64,000 nucleotides of DNA, taken from the NCBI GenBank assembly GCA_050951405.1, contig JBMNIZ010000001.1, forward strand, positions 62,001-126,000, in the 5' to 3' direction. The notes beneath the pieces are model-generated. The model was not told the origin of the DNA. It saw nothing but the letters and a program-made list of their open reading frames with translations, and searched no databases. Below are positions 48,551-56,572 of this stretch, piece by piece. How positions within the stretch are numbered: the first letter of the stretch is position 1; each line of letters starts with the position of its first letter. The translations under genes were made by a program, and so were the position numbers. The stretch is from JBMNIZ01 sp050951405. Lineage in GTDB: Bacteria > Bacillota > DULZ01.

Positions 48551-49310
48551 ATCTTCCCAACACCTCACGGCCTTTTTCACTGAGGACGAAATCCATCCAC
48601 TGCCGGGCTCCTTCTTTCCGGGCTGAGGCACTGACAATGCCCATGGGATAAATCACCGGGGAGTAACTTTCCTCCGGCATGGAAATGATCACTTTCACTT
48701 TCCTGCTTTTAGCGGCGTCCGTAGCATAAACAAATCCTGCATCCACTTCCTTTTGCTCCACGTAGAAAAGACATTGGGGGACATCTTTAGCCAAGATCAA
48801 CCTTTCCTCCAACTCCTCCCATTGGCCCAGGTTGGTAAGGCTCTCCTTGGCGTACTGCCCTGCCGGCACCGTTTCCGGCTCGCCAATGGCGATCCTGTCC
48901 AAAGCAAATACCTCTTCCAGGCTGCTCACCGGGCTGTCCTCAGGAACAACAACCACAAGCGCATTTTTGGCAAAATCCTTTACGGAGGCTTCATCTACCA
49001 ACTGAGCGGCTACCAAGGCATTCATTTGTTTTTGGGCTGCCGAGGCAAAAACATCAATGGGGGCTCCCTGTTCAATGCTGGTTTTCAGGTTACCGGAACT
49101 GGCAAAGGTGAATTCCAGGGACCAGCGGGAATCTTCCTCCTCAAACAGCCGGCCCAACTCGGTAAAAGACTCCTGGAGACTGGCTGCCGCTCCGATGATC
49201 AAAGTCTCCTTATTTTCCGCCCCCCTTTCTGCTGCCCCGCCGCCGCAGCCTGTCACCGCAAGCATCGAGATCAAAAGGAGCAAGATCAATTTCCCTACTC
49301 TCTCTTTCAT
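48525..49310 (-). CDS. modA: Molybdate-binding lipoprotein (ModA)
   Basis: 261 residues. Lipoprotein signal MKERVGKLILLLLISMLAVTGC (lipobox VTGC at ~18-21), then LIIGAAASLQESFTELG, FASSGNLKTSIEQGAPIDVFASA and AQKQMNALV, the classic ModA N-terminal signature. Binds extracellular molybdate/tungstate for ModBC. First gene of the operon; a candidate Moco riboswitch and terminator precede it. Strong GGAGGGAGAGG ribosome site. Confidence 0.92.
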   Translation of the reverse strand: MKERVGKLILLLLISMLAVTGCGGGAAERGAENKETLIIGAAASLQESFTELGRLFEEEDSRWSLEFTFASSGNLKTSIEQGAPIDVFASAAQKQMNALVAAQLVDEASVKDFAKNALVVVVPEDSPVSSLEEVFALDRIAIGEPETVPAGQYAKESLTNLGQWEELEERLILAKDVPQCLFYVEQKEVDAGFVYATDAAKSRKVKVIISMPEESYSPVIYPMGIVSASARKEGARQWMDFVLSEKGREVLGRYGFQDPSE

Positions 49311-49332
49311 ACCTCTCCCTCCTTCCCTTGGT

Positions 49333-49375
49333 TAAAACAAAAGCCGGTTTCCCTTTGAACAAAGAAAAGCGGCTT
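49333..49375 (-). terminator. Terminator hairpin in the modA leader
   Basis: AAGCCG...CGGCTT long interrupted stem (with TTTTC/GGAAA and CTTTG/CAAAG) followed by TTTTGTTTT on the minus strand, 23 bp before modA. Possible expression platform of the upstream leader RNA. Confidence 0.65.
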
Positions 49376-49478
49376 CAGGCCCGGACTGTTTCCTTGTAAT
49401 AAGGGTAAGGCACAACCGTTTCCAGCTGCTGCCCCGGCCGTTTGCACGGCGGCCTCCTAAACATGAAGGGCTGCTTTT
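49375..49478 (-). promoter_or_regulatory. Candidate molybdenum-cofactor (Moco) riboswitch upstream of modABC
   Basis: The leader between the ModE-like gene and modA folds into several stems on the minus strand: GCCGTGCAAACGGC hairpin, GCAGCTGGAAACGGTTGTGC element, and GGAAACAG..CCGGGCC. The GAAAC loops, the position before modA and the following terminator suggest the Moco aptamer, but I cannot run a covariance search. Confidence 0.5.
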
Positions 49479-49538
49479 TAGCTTAGAAGGCTCGGAAACA
49501 CTGCTTATTCTGTTGTAGCTAGATGGGCAAAAAGGGGG

Positions 49539-49871
49539 CTAATCGCCAAAATGCCTGGCAAAAATCTCTTCCAGAGCATGTTTGCATTCATCGCTAAAAC
49601 TCCGATACCTGTCCATCAAAGTCTCCGCTTCGGCGGTTAAAGAAGATCCTCCCCCGCCGCTGCCTCCCACCCTGCTGATTAAAAGGGGGAAACCCAGCCT
49701 TTCTTCCAATTTCTTGATGAGGGAGTGGGCCTGGCTGTAGGACATCCCCATTTGTTTGGCAGCTATATGCAATGAACCGCTCTTCCTGGTCCGATCCAGC
49801 AGCTGATAAGGGCCTTCCCCAAAGGCCTTCCCATTTTTATCCAGCCAGATTTTGTATTTGAGACGGTACAT
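49539..49871 (-). CDS. ModE-like DNA-binding protein (HTH domain only)
   Basis: 110 residues. LysR-type winged helix as in the ModE N-terminus: LLDRTRKSGSLHIAAKQMGMSYSQAHSLIKKLEERLGFPLL in parts, then GGSGGGGSSLTAEAETLM. It lacks the molybdate-binding TOBE domains of full ModE, so it either responds to another signal or binds DNA constitutively. Situated between ogt and the modA leader in the same orientation; probably regulates modABC. Confidence 0.82.
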   Translation of the reverse strand: MYRLKYKIWLDKNGKAFGEGPYQLLDRTRKSGSLHIAAKQMGMSYSQAHSLIKKLEERLGFPLLISRVGGSGGGGSSLTAEAETLMDRYRSFSDECKHALEEIFARHFGD

Positions 49872-49911
49872 CTATTCCACCTCGTTATCCTTATACAAGT
49901 ATAAGGCATTT

Positions 49912-50430
49912 TTATCCTTTTGTAAACAGTTTCTCCACTCCTTCTAATTGTAACAACTTTTTCTTCAGCTGAATTCCTCCGCCAAAGCCCCCTAGAGTAC
50001 CGTCACTGGCGATGACTCGGTGGCAGGGAACCAGCAGGGGCCAGGGATTGGCGACCAGGGCCTGTCCCACAGCCCGGCTGCCCCTGGGGTTGCCGATCCG
50101 GCAGGCTAAATCCCGGTAAGTAATCACTTTTCCGTATGGAATGAGCCTGGTCTCCCTCCAAACCAGCCGGCGAAAAGGAGTCCCTCTTTGCCACTGGAGG
50201 GGAAAGGGGGAAAAATATTGTAATTTCCCTTCCAAGTAAAGATCCAGTTCCTCCCGCAGGCGCCGGAAAAAGGATTGTTTTTCTATCAGAGGAGCCTCCG
50301 GAGTCAGAGCCCACAGCTCCTCCTCCACCTCACTCCTGCCGGGCAGAGGCAAGGTCAGCACCGCCAGCCCTCTTTCATCCCCTGCGGCCCCCATAAAACC
50401 CCAGCCGGTCTCCCAGATGCTGTAATACAT
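49912..50430 (-). CDS. ogt: Methylated-DNA--protein-cysteine methyltransferase (Ogt/MGMT)
   Basis: About 172 residues from ATG 50430 (MYYSIWETGWG), behind GGGGAGG. Active-site PCHRVIASDGTLGGFGGG with the acceptor Cys, helix-turn-helix TYRDLACRIGNPRGSRAVGQAL and NPWPLLVPCH. Repairs O6-alkylguanine by suicidal transfer. An in-frame upstream start at 50505 would overlap the small membrane peptide gene and is rejected. Confidence 0.9.
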   Translation of the reverse strand: MYYSIWETGWGFMGAAGDERGLAVLTLPLPGRSEVEEELWALTPEAPLIEKQSFFRRLREELDLYLEGKLQYFSPFPLQWQRGTPFRRLVWRETRLIPYGKVITYRDLACRIGNPRGSRAVGQALVANPWPLLVPCHRVIASDGTLGGFGGGIQLKKKLLQLEGVEKLFTKG

Positions 50431-50455
50431 GCGATCCTCCCCCTCTTGTCCCGAA

Positions 50456-50581
50456 TTAAAAAATTTTATCAAGAATTGCATGGCTGATCTTATTACCGAT
50501 GACACTGCCCGCGATAATCATGGAAATTCCTATAATTATCGCCCCAATAATAATTTGATTTTCCTTTAAGATATTGTTCAT
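50456..50581 (-). CDS. 41-residue membrane peptide
   Basis: Very short gene with an excellent AAAAGGAGG seven bases before ATG 50581. The product MNNILKENQIIIGAIIIGIS... is almost one hydrophobic transmembrane helix (residues ~9-30, Ile/Gly-rich) with the C-terminal SHAILDKIF. Directly upstream of ogt. Function unknown; could be a small membrane regulator or a toxin-like peptide. Coding potential is supported only by ribosome site and composition. Confidence 0.5.
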   Translation of the reverse strand: MNNILKENQIIIGAIIIGISMIIAGSVIGNKISHAILDKIF

Positions 50582-50599
50582 TAAACTAGCCTCCTTTTT

Positions 50600-50731
50600 A
50601 GGCAATTAATTTTCTATATTATATATGAATTTTGACAGACAAAAAACCGCCAAAGGGAATGAACCCCCTGACGGTTTGGTAACTTGAAAACAAACTTTGT
50701 AAGTTTGAACAAACTCGAGTGTAAAGAAACA
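50600..50731. repeat. Right-end remnant of an older Tn7-like element
   Basis: 50638-50731 matches the last ~93 bp of the main element's right end (60528-60620): terminator stem ACCGCCAAAGGG..CCCCCTGACGGT, AAACTTTGTAAG, AACAAACTCGAGTGTAAAGAAACA. AT-rich similarity continues weakly to ~50600. It abuts the target duplication AAATT (50732-50736). Suggests an earlier insertion at the same site. Confidence 0.7.
50640..50678 (-). terminator. Terminator in older right end
   Basis: Minus-strand AACCGTCAGGGGG / CCCTTTGGCGGTT hairpin followed by TTTTTT; also present at 51099 and 60528. Confidence 0.7.
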
Positions 50732-50736
50732 AAATT
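50732..50736. repeat. Target-site duplication AAATT, left
   Basis: Five bases AAATT, repeated at 60621-60625 after the other terminus; five-base duplications are typical of Tn7-type transposition. Confidence 0.7.
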
Positions 50737-51190
50737 TGTCCAGTTACAAATAAGTTTGCTCACGGAGTGACAAAGTTTGCTCGTGTTGAAATGTAGTTGT
50801 TGCAAGGCTTCTCGCTGTTTCTTCCCTTGTAGTGACAAAGTTTGCTCTCGGGTTTTATTACCTTAAAAAATATAAAAAAAGATATAAAAAATGAGAAAAT
50901 GACAAGCGAGTTTGCTCGTGAGCAGTGAAGAATGACAAAGTTTGCTCGTGGAAGGTAATGAGTATTCATACGCAGGGTATAACCTACGGGAGGAAATATC
51001 GAAACCACCTAAACATCGGAATTCTACTTGTTTTCGAGGGATTACAACTACGTCCGTTTAGCATATTTTTATTTATTTCTATATCTATTTTTGAACACAA
51101 AAAACCGCCAAAGGGAATGAACCCCCTGACGGTTGGCGATTGCGATAAGCAAACTTTGTAAGTTTGAACAAACTCGTGTGTAATGAAACA
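50737..51190. repeat. End module copy X (454 bp, direct repeat of 60157-60620)
   Basis: Nearly identical to the module at the other end, in the same orientation, with a few substitutions and an insertion. Each copy begins TGTCCAGTTAC and ends GAAACA, and contains several TGACAAAGTTTGCTCGTG-type words (50768, 50833, 50933) that look like TnsB sites, plus a terminator (51099-51135). Confidence 0.85.
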
Positions 51191-51206
51191 ATGAACATAA
51201 TTTTTT

Positions 51207-51968
51207 CTACTCACTGTTTTTTGCAAATAGTATTGAGTCTCTAAGTTTTATTTTATCTACTCTCCAGCCTGCGTTCAGCCATGCATTTGCCTGTGAATGA
51301 CCTCCATTACCCCACCAAGCACGATATTTATATGCAGAAGGTGGAAGTGCATCCCCTATGATTTTCTCTACTTCAGAAAAAGTTAACTCAATCTGATTTA
51401 CATTTTGTATATTTAGAAACTTTTCCAAAGGATAATATTTACTGATATTATTTATGCCTTTCACTTCTTCATGGCTTGTATTCACAGATTTTTTCCCAAC
51501 AGAATTTACATGCTTTCCTGAAGTAGAATTCCATTCCGGTTTATACTTCTTAATTAATTCGCTCTCTATTTTAAACCTTTCTCCAGTTTCAAAGAAGTAT
51601 AGAAATACTTCTGAACCATTTTTTATTTCCTGTAGAATATATGAATTTATTTTGCAATTTGTTGACTGTCCTCCCACAAAACAGTTTCTAGGCGATATTT
51701 GACCATAACCTAAATTAAACCTGTGACTTAAATTTTCGCATTCCCCAACATACAAGATATCGTTATTGACTTTAATAATATAGACACCTTCGCTGTTTAT
51801 AGTGTTAGGAATTCGAAATCTACAAAATGGTCCTTTACCATATTTGTTAAGTTTTTTATTTGCCCGATTATTATATTTGGTGGAGGGATAATACTCCATT
51901 ATTTGCCCACGATCATTAATCAAGGGTTTAATCTCACAAATAAACTTAAAATCATTAATGATTTCCAT
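51207..51968 (-). CDS. GIY-YIG nuclease-like protein with C-terminal WWGN-type domain
   Basis: 253 residues, ATG 51968 behind GGGAGGG. Residues ~60-145 resemble a GIY-YIG fold: GVYIIKVNNDILYVGECENLSHR (in parts; the Y..Y spacing fits), SELIKKYKPEWN. The C-terminal ~65 residues (LTFSEVEKIIGDALPPSAYKYRAWWGNGGHSQANAW in parts) form a domain often seen in mobile-element or antirestriction-type proteins. AT-rich, unlike the flanking chromosome. Cargo of the Tn7-like element, possibly defence or nuclease function. Confidence 0.65.
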   Translation of the reverse strand: MEIINDFKFICEIKPLINDRGQIMEYYPSTKYNNRANKKLNKYGKGPFCRFRIPNTINSEGVYIIKVNNDILYVGECENLSHRFNLGYGQISPRNCFVGGQSTNCKINSYILQEIKNGSEVFLYFFETGERFKIESELIKKYKPEWNSTSGKHVNSVGKKSVNTSHEEVKGINNISKYYPLEKFLNIQNVNQIELTFSEVEKIIGDALPPSAYKYRAWWGNGGHSQANAWLNAGWRVDKIKLRDSILFAKNSE

Positions 51969-52129
51969 TATTTAACCCTCCCAAATCTATTTCTAAATTT
52001 GATTCCATTACATTCCAAAGATTATTTAACAATATTATACACTATTCTAATTTAAAGTTCACAATTTTTAAGATTTTTTACTATATTATGTATAATGTAG
52101 GTACAAAGTATCGTTATTGGAATCTGATC

Positions 52130-52163
52130 AAAAAAAGGGCTATGAATCTTTTCATAGCCTTTA
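52130..52163 (-). terminator. Terminator of the tyrosine recombinase gene
   Basis: Perfect 9-bp stem GGCTATGAA / TTCATAGCC followed by CTTTTTTT on the minus strand, right behind the stop codon. Confidence 0.85.
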
Positions 52164-52164
52164 A

Positions 52165-52996
52165 TTACAGGTTATTTATTTTTCCTCTAATTGCCTCTCT
52201 ACTCGGATTCAAATATATAAGCGTTGTGTGAATGTTGCTATGACCTGCTAAATAGGCAACCTCATGAACTGATAGGCCACCCTCCAAAGCAATTGTGCAA
52301 AAATAATGCCGCAATGTATGAGGGGTAATCTTATCGCTATACTTATTGAAAACCTTATTAACTGTTGATCTATGGATTACCTTTCCATTACTATTTGCAA
52401 ATAAATATGGACTTTCACTTTCTCTCACTCTTAAGAACTCTCTTATACTATTAATGATCTTATCATTTAAATAAACAACTCTGTCTTTATCTCCCTTACC
52501 CCTAACCTTTAACTCCCCAACTGTTAAATTGAAGTCTGTTAATTGAATATTAAGTGCTTCACTAATTCGCAATCCTGCATATGCTAATAATGTCGCCAAG
52601 CAATAAATGTCCCGATGCCCATTCTCGTAATAGTTGTTGTCTAAAAGCATCAACTTCCTGTTTAGTTATATCCGAAGGGTTTGCATATGTCTGCTGAACA
52701 TTAATATTATCTTTCTTTGAAACTACTTGGTCTTGCTGTATTCCTTTCTCAATCAAAAATTCATTATACTTTATTAATGCACTGATCTTACAATTTATTG
52801 TTCTCCCATTATCTTTCTTAATGTTACGAAGATAACTAATATAATCTAAGATGTTTTCCCGGTATAGCACCGAACATTCTCTGCCAAAGGACTCCAAATA
52901 CCATTGATAGTAACCTTTCATATGCAAATAATAACTATTGATAGTGTTTTTACTTTTTCCTTGCAATGCTAAATACTCTTTGAATGCCTCTAACAA
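52165..52996 (-). CDS. Tyrosine recombinase (phage-integrase family; one frameshift)
   Basis: About 277 residues from TTG 52996, eleven bases behind TGGAGGTGA. N-terminal SAM-like domain (FKEYLALQGKSKNTINSYY). Catalytic domain after a missing base near 52630 (FRQQLLRENGHRDIYCLATLL restored): GLRISEAL (Arg), HTLRHYFC (His, Arg), LAGHSNIHTTLIYL (His, Tyr). XerC/D-like. Within the Tn7-like element as cargo; it could resolve dimers or belong to a separate mobile unit. Confidence 0.8.
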
Positions 52997-53208
52997 AATT
53001 TCACCTCCATAAATTATGTTGCCAATCTTAATTCTCAATTTCCGTAAATTATGTTGAATTTATATATTGATGTTACCGCTTTTAGCAACAAAAATCAGGA
53101 CCTTCGGCAGCATAATTTATATTATGTTGAAAAAATTTTTAGCCCAATCTTCTTGTAAATTAAGTATTACAAATATAAATAAGGGTAATATACAAAAGCA
53201 GTCGAAAT

Positions 53209-53243
53209 TTAAAAAGGAGTCTAGGCTTATCCCCCGACTCCCT
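53209..53243 (-). terminator. Terminator behind the 118-residue protein gene
   Basis: GGAGTC / GACTCC stem with a C-rich loop followed by TTTTTAAATTT on the minus strand. Confidence 0.65.
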
Positions 53244-53264
53244 ACATAACCCTTTATAACCTTT

Positions 53265-53621
53265 TCATTGCTCTGAAGTAGTTTCTGCTTCATCAATTTC
53301 TTCTAACTCACATAATTTATCATACAGAGTTTTTAGTTCAACAAATTTTTTCTCTTCCAATAGTTCCAGATTGCCTGACTTTAAAACTTCCTGTAATGCC
53401 TCTTCTTTACTTACTATATAAGCATAGTCTTTTGAGCCTTGCATTTGAGAACCAATAATAATAACAAACCTGCCGTCTTTTAACTTAGTAATGCCTTTAT
53501 GCATTCCTAATCCTCCATTACCCCAGTTACGTCCATTCCAGTAATCTAATTTTTCATTATATTTTACTCTGGCAACAATGTCATTACAAAATTCACTTTC
53601 ATAAACATTAACCCTACTCAT
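53265..53621 (-). CDS. Hypothetical protein, 118 residues
   Basis: ATG 53621 behind AAAGGAGAG. Not recognised. The N-terminal half carries a Trp/Gly/Asn stretch (YWNGRNWGNGGLGMHKG) followed by a beta-rich ITKLKDGRFVIIIGSQMQG; the C-terminal ~45 residues are an acidic helix (LLEEKKFVELKTLYDKLCELEE). Own ribosome site and terminator. Cargo of the element. Confidence 0.6.
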   Translation of the reverse strand: MSRVNVYESEFCNDIVARVKYNEKLDYWNGRNWGNGGLGMHKGITKLKDGRFVIIIGSQMQGSKDYAYIVSKEEALQEVLKSGNLELLEEKKFVELKTLYDKLCELEEIDEAETTSEQ

Positions 53622-53647
53622 AAAAACATCTCTCCTTTCTAAATAAA

Positions 53648-53702
53648 CAAAAAAACTAACACGGCAAGACCCTCTTATCTGGGCAAATTTGCTATGTTAG
53701 TT
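53648..53702 (-). terminator. Terminator behind the small acidic genes
   Basis: ACTAACA..GCAA / TTGC..TGTTAGT stem and TTTTTTTG on the minus strand. Confidence 0.65.
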
Positions 53703-53798
53703 TACTTTGATTTAAGATTATTTTATTATCACTTATAATGATATTTCAAACTACTCATTCTGTCAAATTTTTTGGCAGCAATATTTTGAACAATTTTC

Positions 53799-53951
53799 CT
53801 AAATCCCCTTATCACCTCTACTTATCAGATAATCTATTAGTTCCTTGTAATCCTCATCATATTCACTATTTTCATGGTCATGACCATACTCTTTTCTAAT
53901 CTCCAGTAAAACATTATAAATTTCACCTTCTTCATATGATTCTGTGTTCAT
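53799..53951 (-). CDS. Small acidic protein, 50 residues
   Basis: ATG 53951, overlapping the upstream gene by 20 bp in another frame. Product MNTESYEEGEIYNVLLEIRK..., ending DYLISRGDKGI, strongly acidic and helical. Ribosome site weak (AGGGAC). Paired with the 58-residue gene upstream; an antitoxin or anti-defence role is conceivable but unsupported. Confidence 0.45.
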   Translation of the reverse strand: MNTESYEEGEIYNVLLEIRKEYGHDHENSEYDEDYKELIDYLISRGDKGI

Positions 53952-54108
53952 CAAGACTGTCCCTATGTTTATAGGCTAAATAATAATAATTTTTTGTTGG
54001 TATTAGTGATATAAAATGGCCATTAAATCCAAAACCATGAACGCATTTATAAGTATCTAATAGTGACTCGGATAGTTCTAAAGCATCTAAATTCTTAATT
54101 TCACGCAT
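53932..54108 (-). CDS. Small hypothetical protein, 58 residues
   Basis: ATG 54108 (MREIKNLDALELSESLLDTY) behind GGAGGGG; a longer in-frame start at 54165 has no ribosome site. C-terminal half FNGHFISLIPTKNYYYLAYKHRD. Not recognised. Probably co-transcribed with the acidic gene it overlaps. Confidence 0.5.
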   Translation of the reverse strand: MREIKNLDALELSESLLDTYKCVHGFGFNGHFISLIPTKNYYYLAYKHRDSLDEHRII

Positions 54109-54323
54109 TACATCCCCTCCTATTCTCTGTTTTTTAAAGCGTGTACAGTGTACCATCACTTTCACATAACTTCTAGACTTGATATCTATTTATTACATGA
54201 AACTAAAATATTTTGATCCTTTTATTTTACATCTGCAACAAAAATGAAAAGCCAAGGGAGCAAAATTACTTTTGTCTACACCCTGTACTTGATTTTTATT
54301 AAAACTTTCAATGCTTAACTTTT

Positions 54324-54992
54324 TTAGTAAACTCTTATATTCTCTCCTGTTATCAAATATTCCGGTATTTTAATATCTTTATTTCCAGGATAATTGGCAA
54401 AAAATAACCTTATGCTTCTAATGGCACTATATGTTTCTAAAATCACTTCATTTTGTCTCTTAATTAATGATTTATCATATTTGTTCGAATATATTTCATG
54501 GGCTGGCACTTGTCTTATCTTTCGAATTGCTTTTAACGGATTTATGATAAGTTCATCTAAGTTTTCATTAGTTATTATATTCTTTTTTAGCCATTCCTCC
54601 AACATTACTAGACTCCCCTTGGGATTTCCATCTCCATTTTTCCTATCAACTGGTCTTATGTATCTAGCAGCAGTTGTAAATGTTTTATGATTGATATTAT
54701 GGATAATCATTTTTTCAAGGCACAATATAAATGCATAATAGTTTTTTAGTGTCGGAAGGAAAATCATTCTATAATCTTCTGGCTTTTCGGCAGTATGCGG
54801 TTCAAATGTTTTCCTGAACAAATTCGGAATCCCCATATTGTTACACATAGAATTTATAACTTTCATTTCGTCTAATAGTGCATCATAAATAGAAATTTCA
54901 TCAATCCATTTTCCTAATATTAAATTGTCATAGAAGCCACTGTTTATATAGTAATTGTTAATGGCCATGATAAAATCGACATAAATGGTCAC
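54324..54992 (-). pseudogene. C-terminal part of a HEPN-like protein, truncated by IS21
   Basis: 222 residues are open but the first ~12 codons lie in the left end of the IS21 element; the genuine part begins at ~54955. Near the C-terminus IRKIRQVPAHEIYSN contains an R-x4-H motif in a helical context (followed by the helix LETYSAIRSIRLFF), as in HEPN ribonucleases of the ApeA or related defence type. The remainder (IDEISIYDALLDEMKVINSM, DYRMIFLPTLKNYYAFILCL) is helical. The 5' part of the gene is lost. Defence function is inference. Confidence 0.5.
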
Positions 54993-55090
54993 GAAAAACC
55001 CGCAAAACCGGTCATTTAGAAAAGGAAAAAAGCTCGTTCCCTACAACATTTTCATTGGAACCAAAACATTAAAGAAGGGAACGAGCAAAA

Positions 55091-56572
55091 ATGACAGGAG
55101 TGTGGGAAATCGTGAACATTCAAGAATGTCGGAAAGCCGGCCTAAGTAAGACCGCCACAGCACAGCGTTTAAACCTGGACCGTGGCACCGTAGCAAAATA
55201 TTGGGATGTTGAAGAGCCTTTGAAAGCACCACCGGTCTACCAGCGAAGTTCCAAAATCGATCTTTACAAAGAGTATATCACAAATCGACTGGAAAAATGG
55301 CCTGAACTGTTTGCAGAAACAATTTATGAAGAAATTAAAAAAATGGGATATAAAGGCTCCGCAAGAACCGTCCGGCGCTACGTCTCTAAGATACGACCAA
55401 AACTTTCCCGGGAATACAAACCCTATGAAACCCTGCCAGGTGAACAAGCCCAGGTTGACTGGGGCCACTTAGGCACCATTGTCGAAAACGGCCGGCGGGT
55501 TAAGCTTTATGTCTTTGTTTTCTGCCTAAGTTGGTCAAGAGAAAGATATGCGGAGTTCATCACTTCCCTCAATATGGCCGTCTTTAACGCCTGCCTACAT
55601 CGAGCTTTCGAGTATGTGGGAGGGATTCCCGAAACAATCCTCTTTGACAACGCCAAAACTGTGGTAGCGGAACGAGTAGGTACGATAGTGAGGTTTAATT
55701 CTACCCTTCTGGAACTGGCTTTAAGATATGGCTTCACACCCAAAGCATGTTGGATCAATGATCCGGAAAGCAAGGGCAAAGTAGAATCCAATGTCAAGTA
55801 CTTGAAAAAGAGCTTCTACTACGGGCGGGAATTTAAGAACTTGGAAGACCTAAACCAGCAGTTGCAGGTGTGGCTTAAGGAAGTGGCCAATGCTAAAGTC
55901 CATGGCACCACCGGTAAAATACCTCAAGAACGCCTAATAGAAGAACGAAACTATCTAAAACCGTTGCCGGCAATCGAAGCACCCTTACCCGTCTATGAAA
56001 CCCGGAAAGCCAGCAAAACAGCCCTTATCTCCGTAGACAACAACAAATATTCAGTCCCCGCTAAACTGGCCCGTAAAACAGTACATTTCAGGCGATACGA
56101 GGACAGGATTGAAATTCTAGATGATGAGCACGTAGTAGCTGTACATACCTTGGTAAAAGGTAAAAACCAAGTAATCATTAACGATGACCACTACCCTGAG
56201 CATCAAAAAATGAAACAAAGGCCTAAACATCCACTGCAAGCTGAGTTTGAAGCCTTGGCCCCGGTGGCCGAAGAATACCTGCAGCACCTTAGCCAACGCC
56301 GGGAAGGGCACCTTAGAGAACAGATGCAGAAGATCATCTCCCTAAAAGAAGATTACAGTGCTTCTGAAATCAATGCAGCCATGGAACGAGCTCTTAAGTT
56401 TGGAGCTATTGGTTACGCAAAGTTAAAATCAATACTGCAAAAACAATCCCAGAACCCCAATATTCTGCCTACAGTAGGTTCCAACAGAGCCAATTACAAG
56501 CTGGATAACCTTCCTTACCAAGTAGAAGTAGAACGCCGGGATACCAGCTATTACGAGGAGGTTATCCAGTGA
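55091..56572 (+). CDS. istA: IS21-family transposase IstA
   Basis: 493 residues, ATG 55091. N-terminal helix-turn-helix (ECRKAGLSKTATAQRLNLDRGTVAKYW in parts), rve integrase core with GEQAQVDWGHLGTI (Asp), ILFDNAKTVV (Asp) and DPESKGKVESNVKYLKKSF (Glu), then a C-terminal DNA-binding region (LISVDNNKYSVP). Overlaps istB by 4 bp (ATGA). Confidence 0.95.
   Translation: MTGVWEIVNIQECRKAGLSKTATAQRLNLDRGTVAKYWDVEEPLKAPPVYQRSSKIDLYKEYITNRLEKWPELFAETIYEEIKKMGYKGSARTVRRYVSKIRPKLSREYKPYETLPGEQAQVDWGHLGTIVENGRRVKLYVFVFCLSWSRERYAEFITSLNMAVFNACLHRAFEYVGGIPETILFDNAKTVVAERVGTIVRFNSTLLELALRYGFTPKACWINDPESKGKVESNVKYLKKSFYYGREFKNLEDLNQQLQVWLKEVANAKVHGTTGKIPQERLIEERNYLKPLPAIEAPLPVYETRKASKTALISVDNNKYSVPAKLARKTVHFRRYEDRIEILDDEHVVAVHTLVKGKNQVIINDDHYPEHQKMKQRPKHPLQAEFEALAPVAEEYLQHLSQRREGHLREQMQKIISLKEDYSASEINAAMERALKFGAIGYAKLKSILQKQSQNPNILPTVGSNRANYKLDNLPYQVEVERRDTSYYEEVIQ

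Noticed and set aside
50760..51190. CRISPR array suspected from repeated TTTGCTCGTG words
   Set aside because: Spacing is irregular, the words occur in both orientations and recur at the other terminus; they fit TnsB binding sites of transposon ends.
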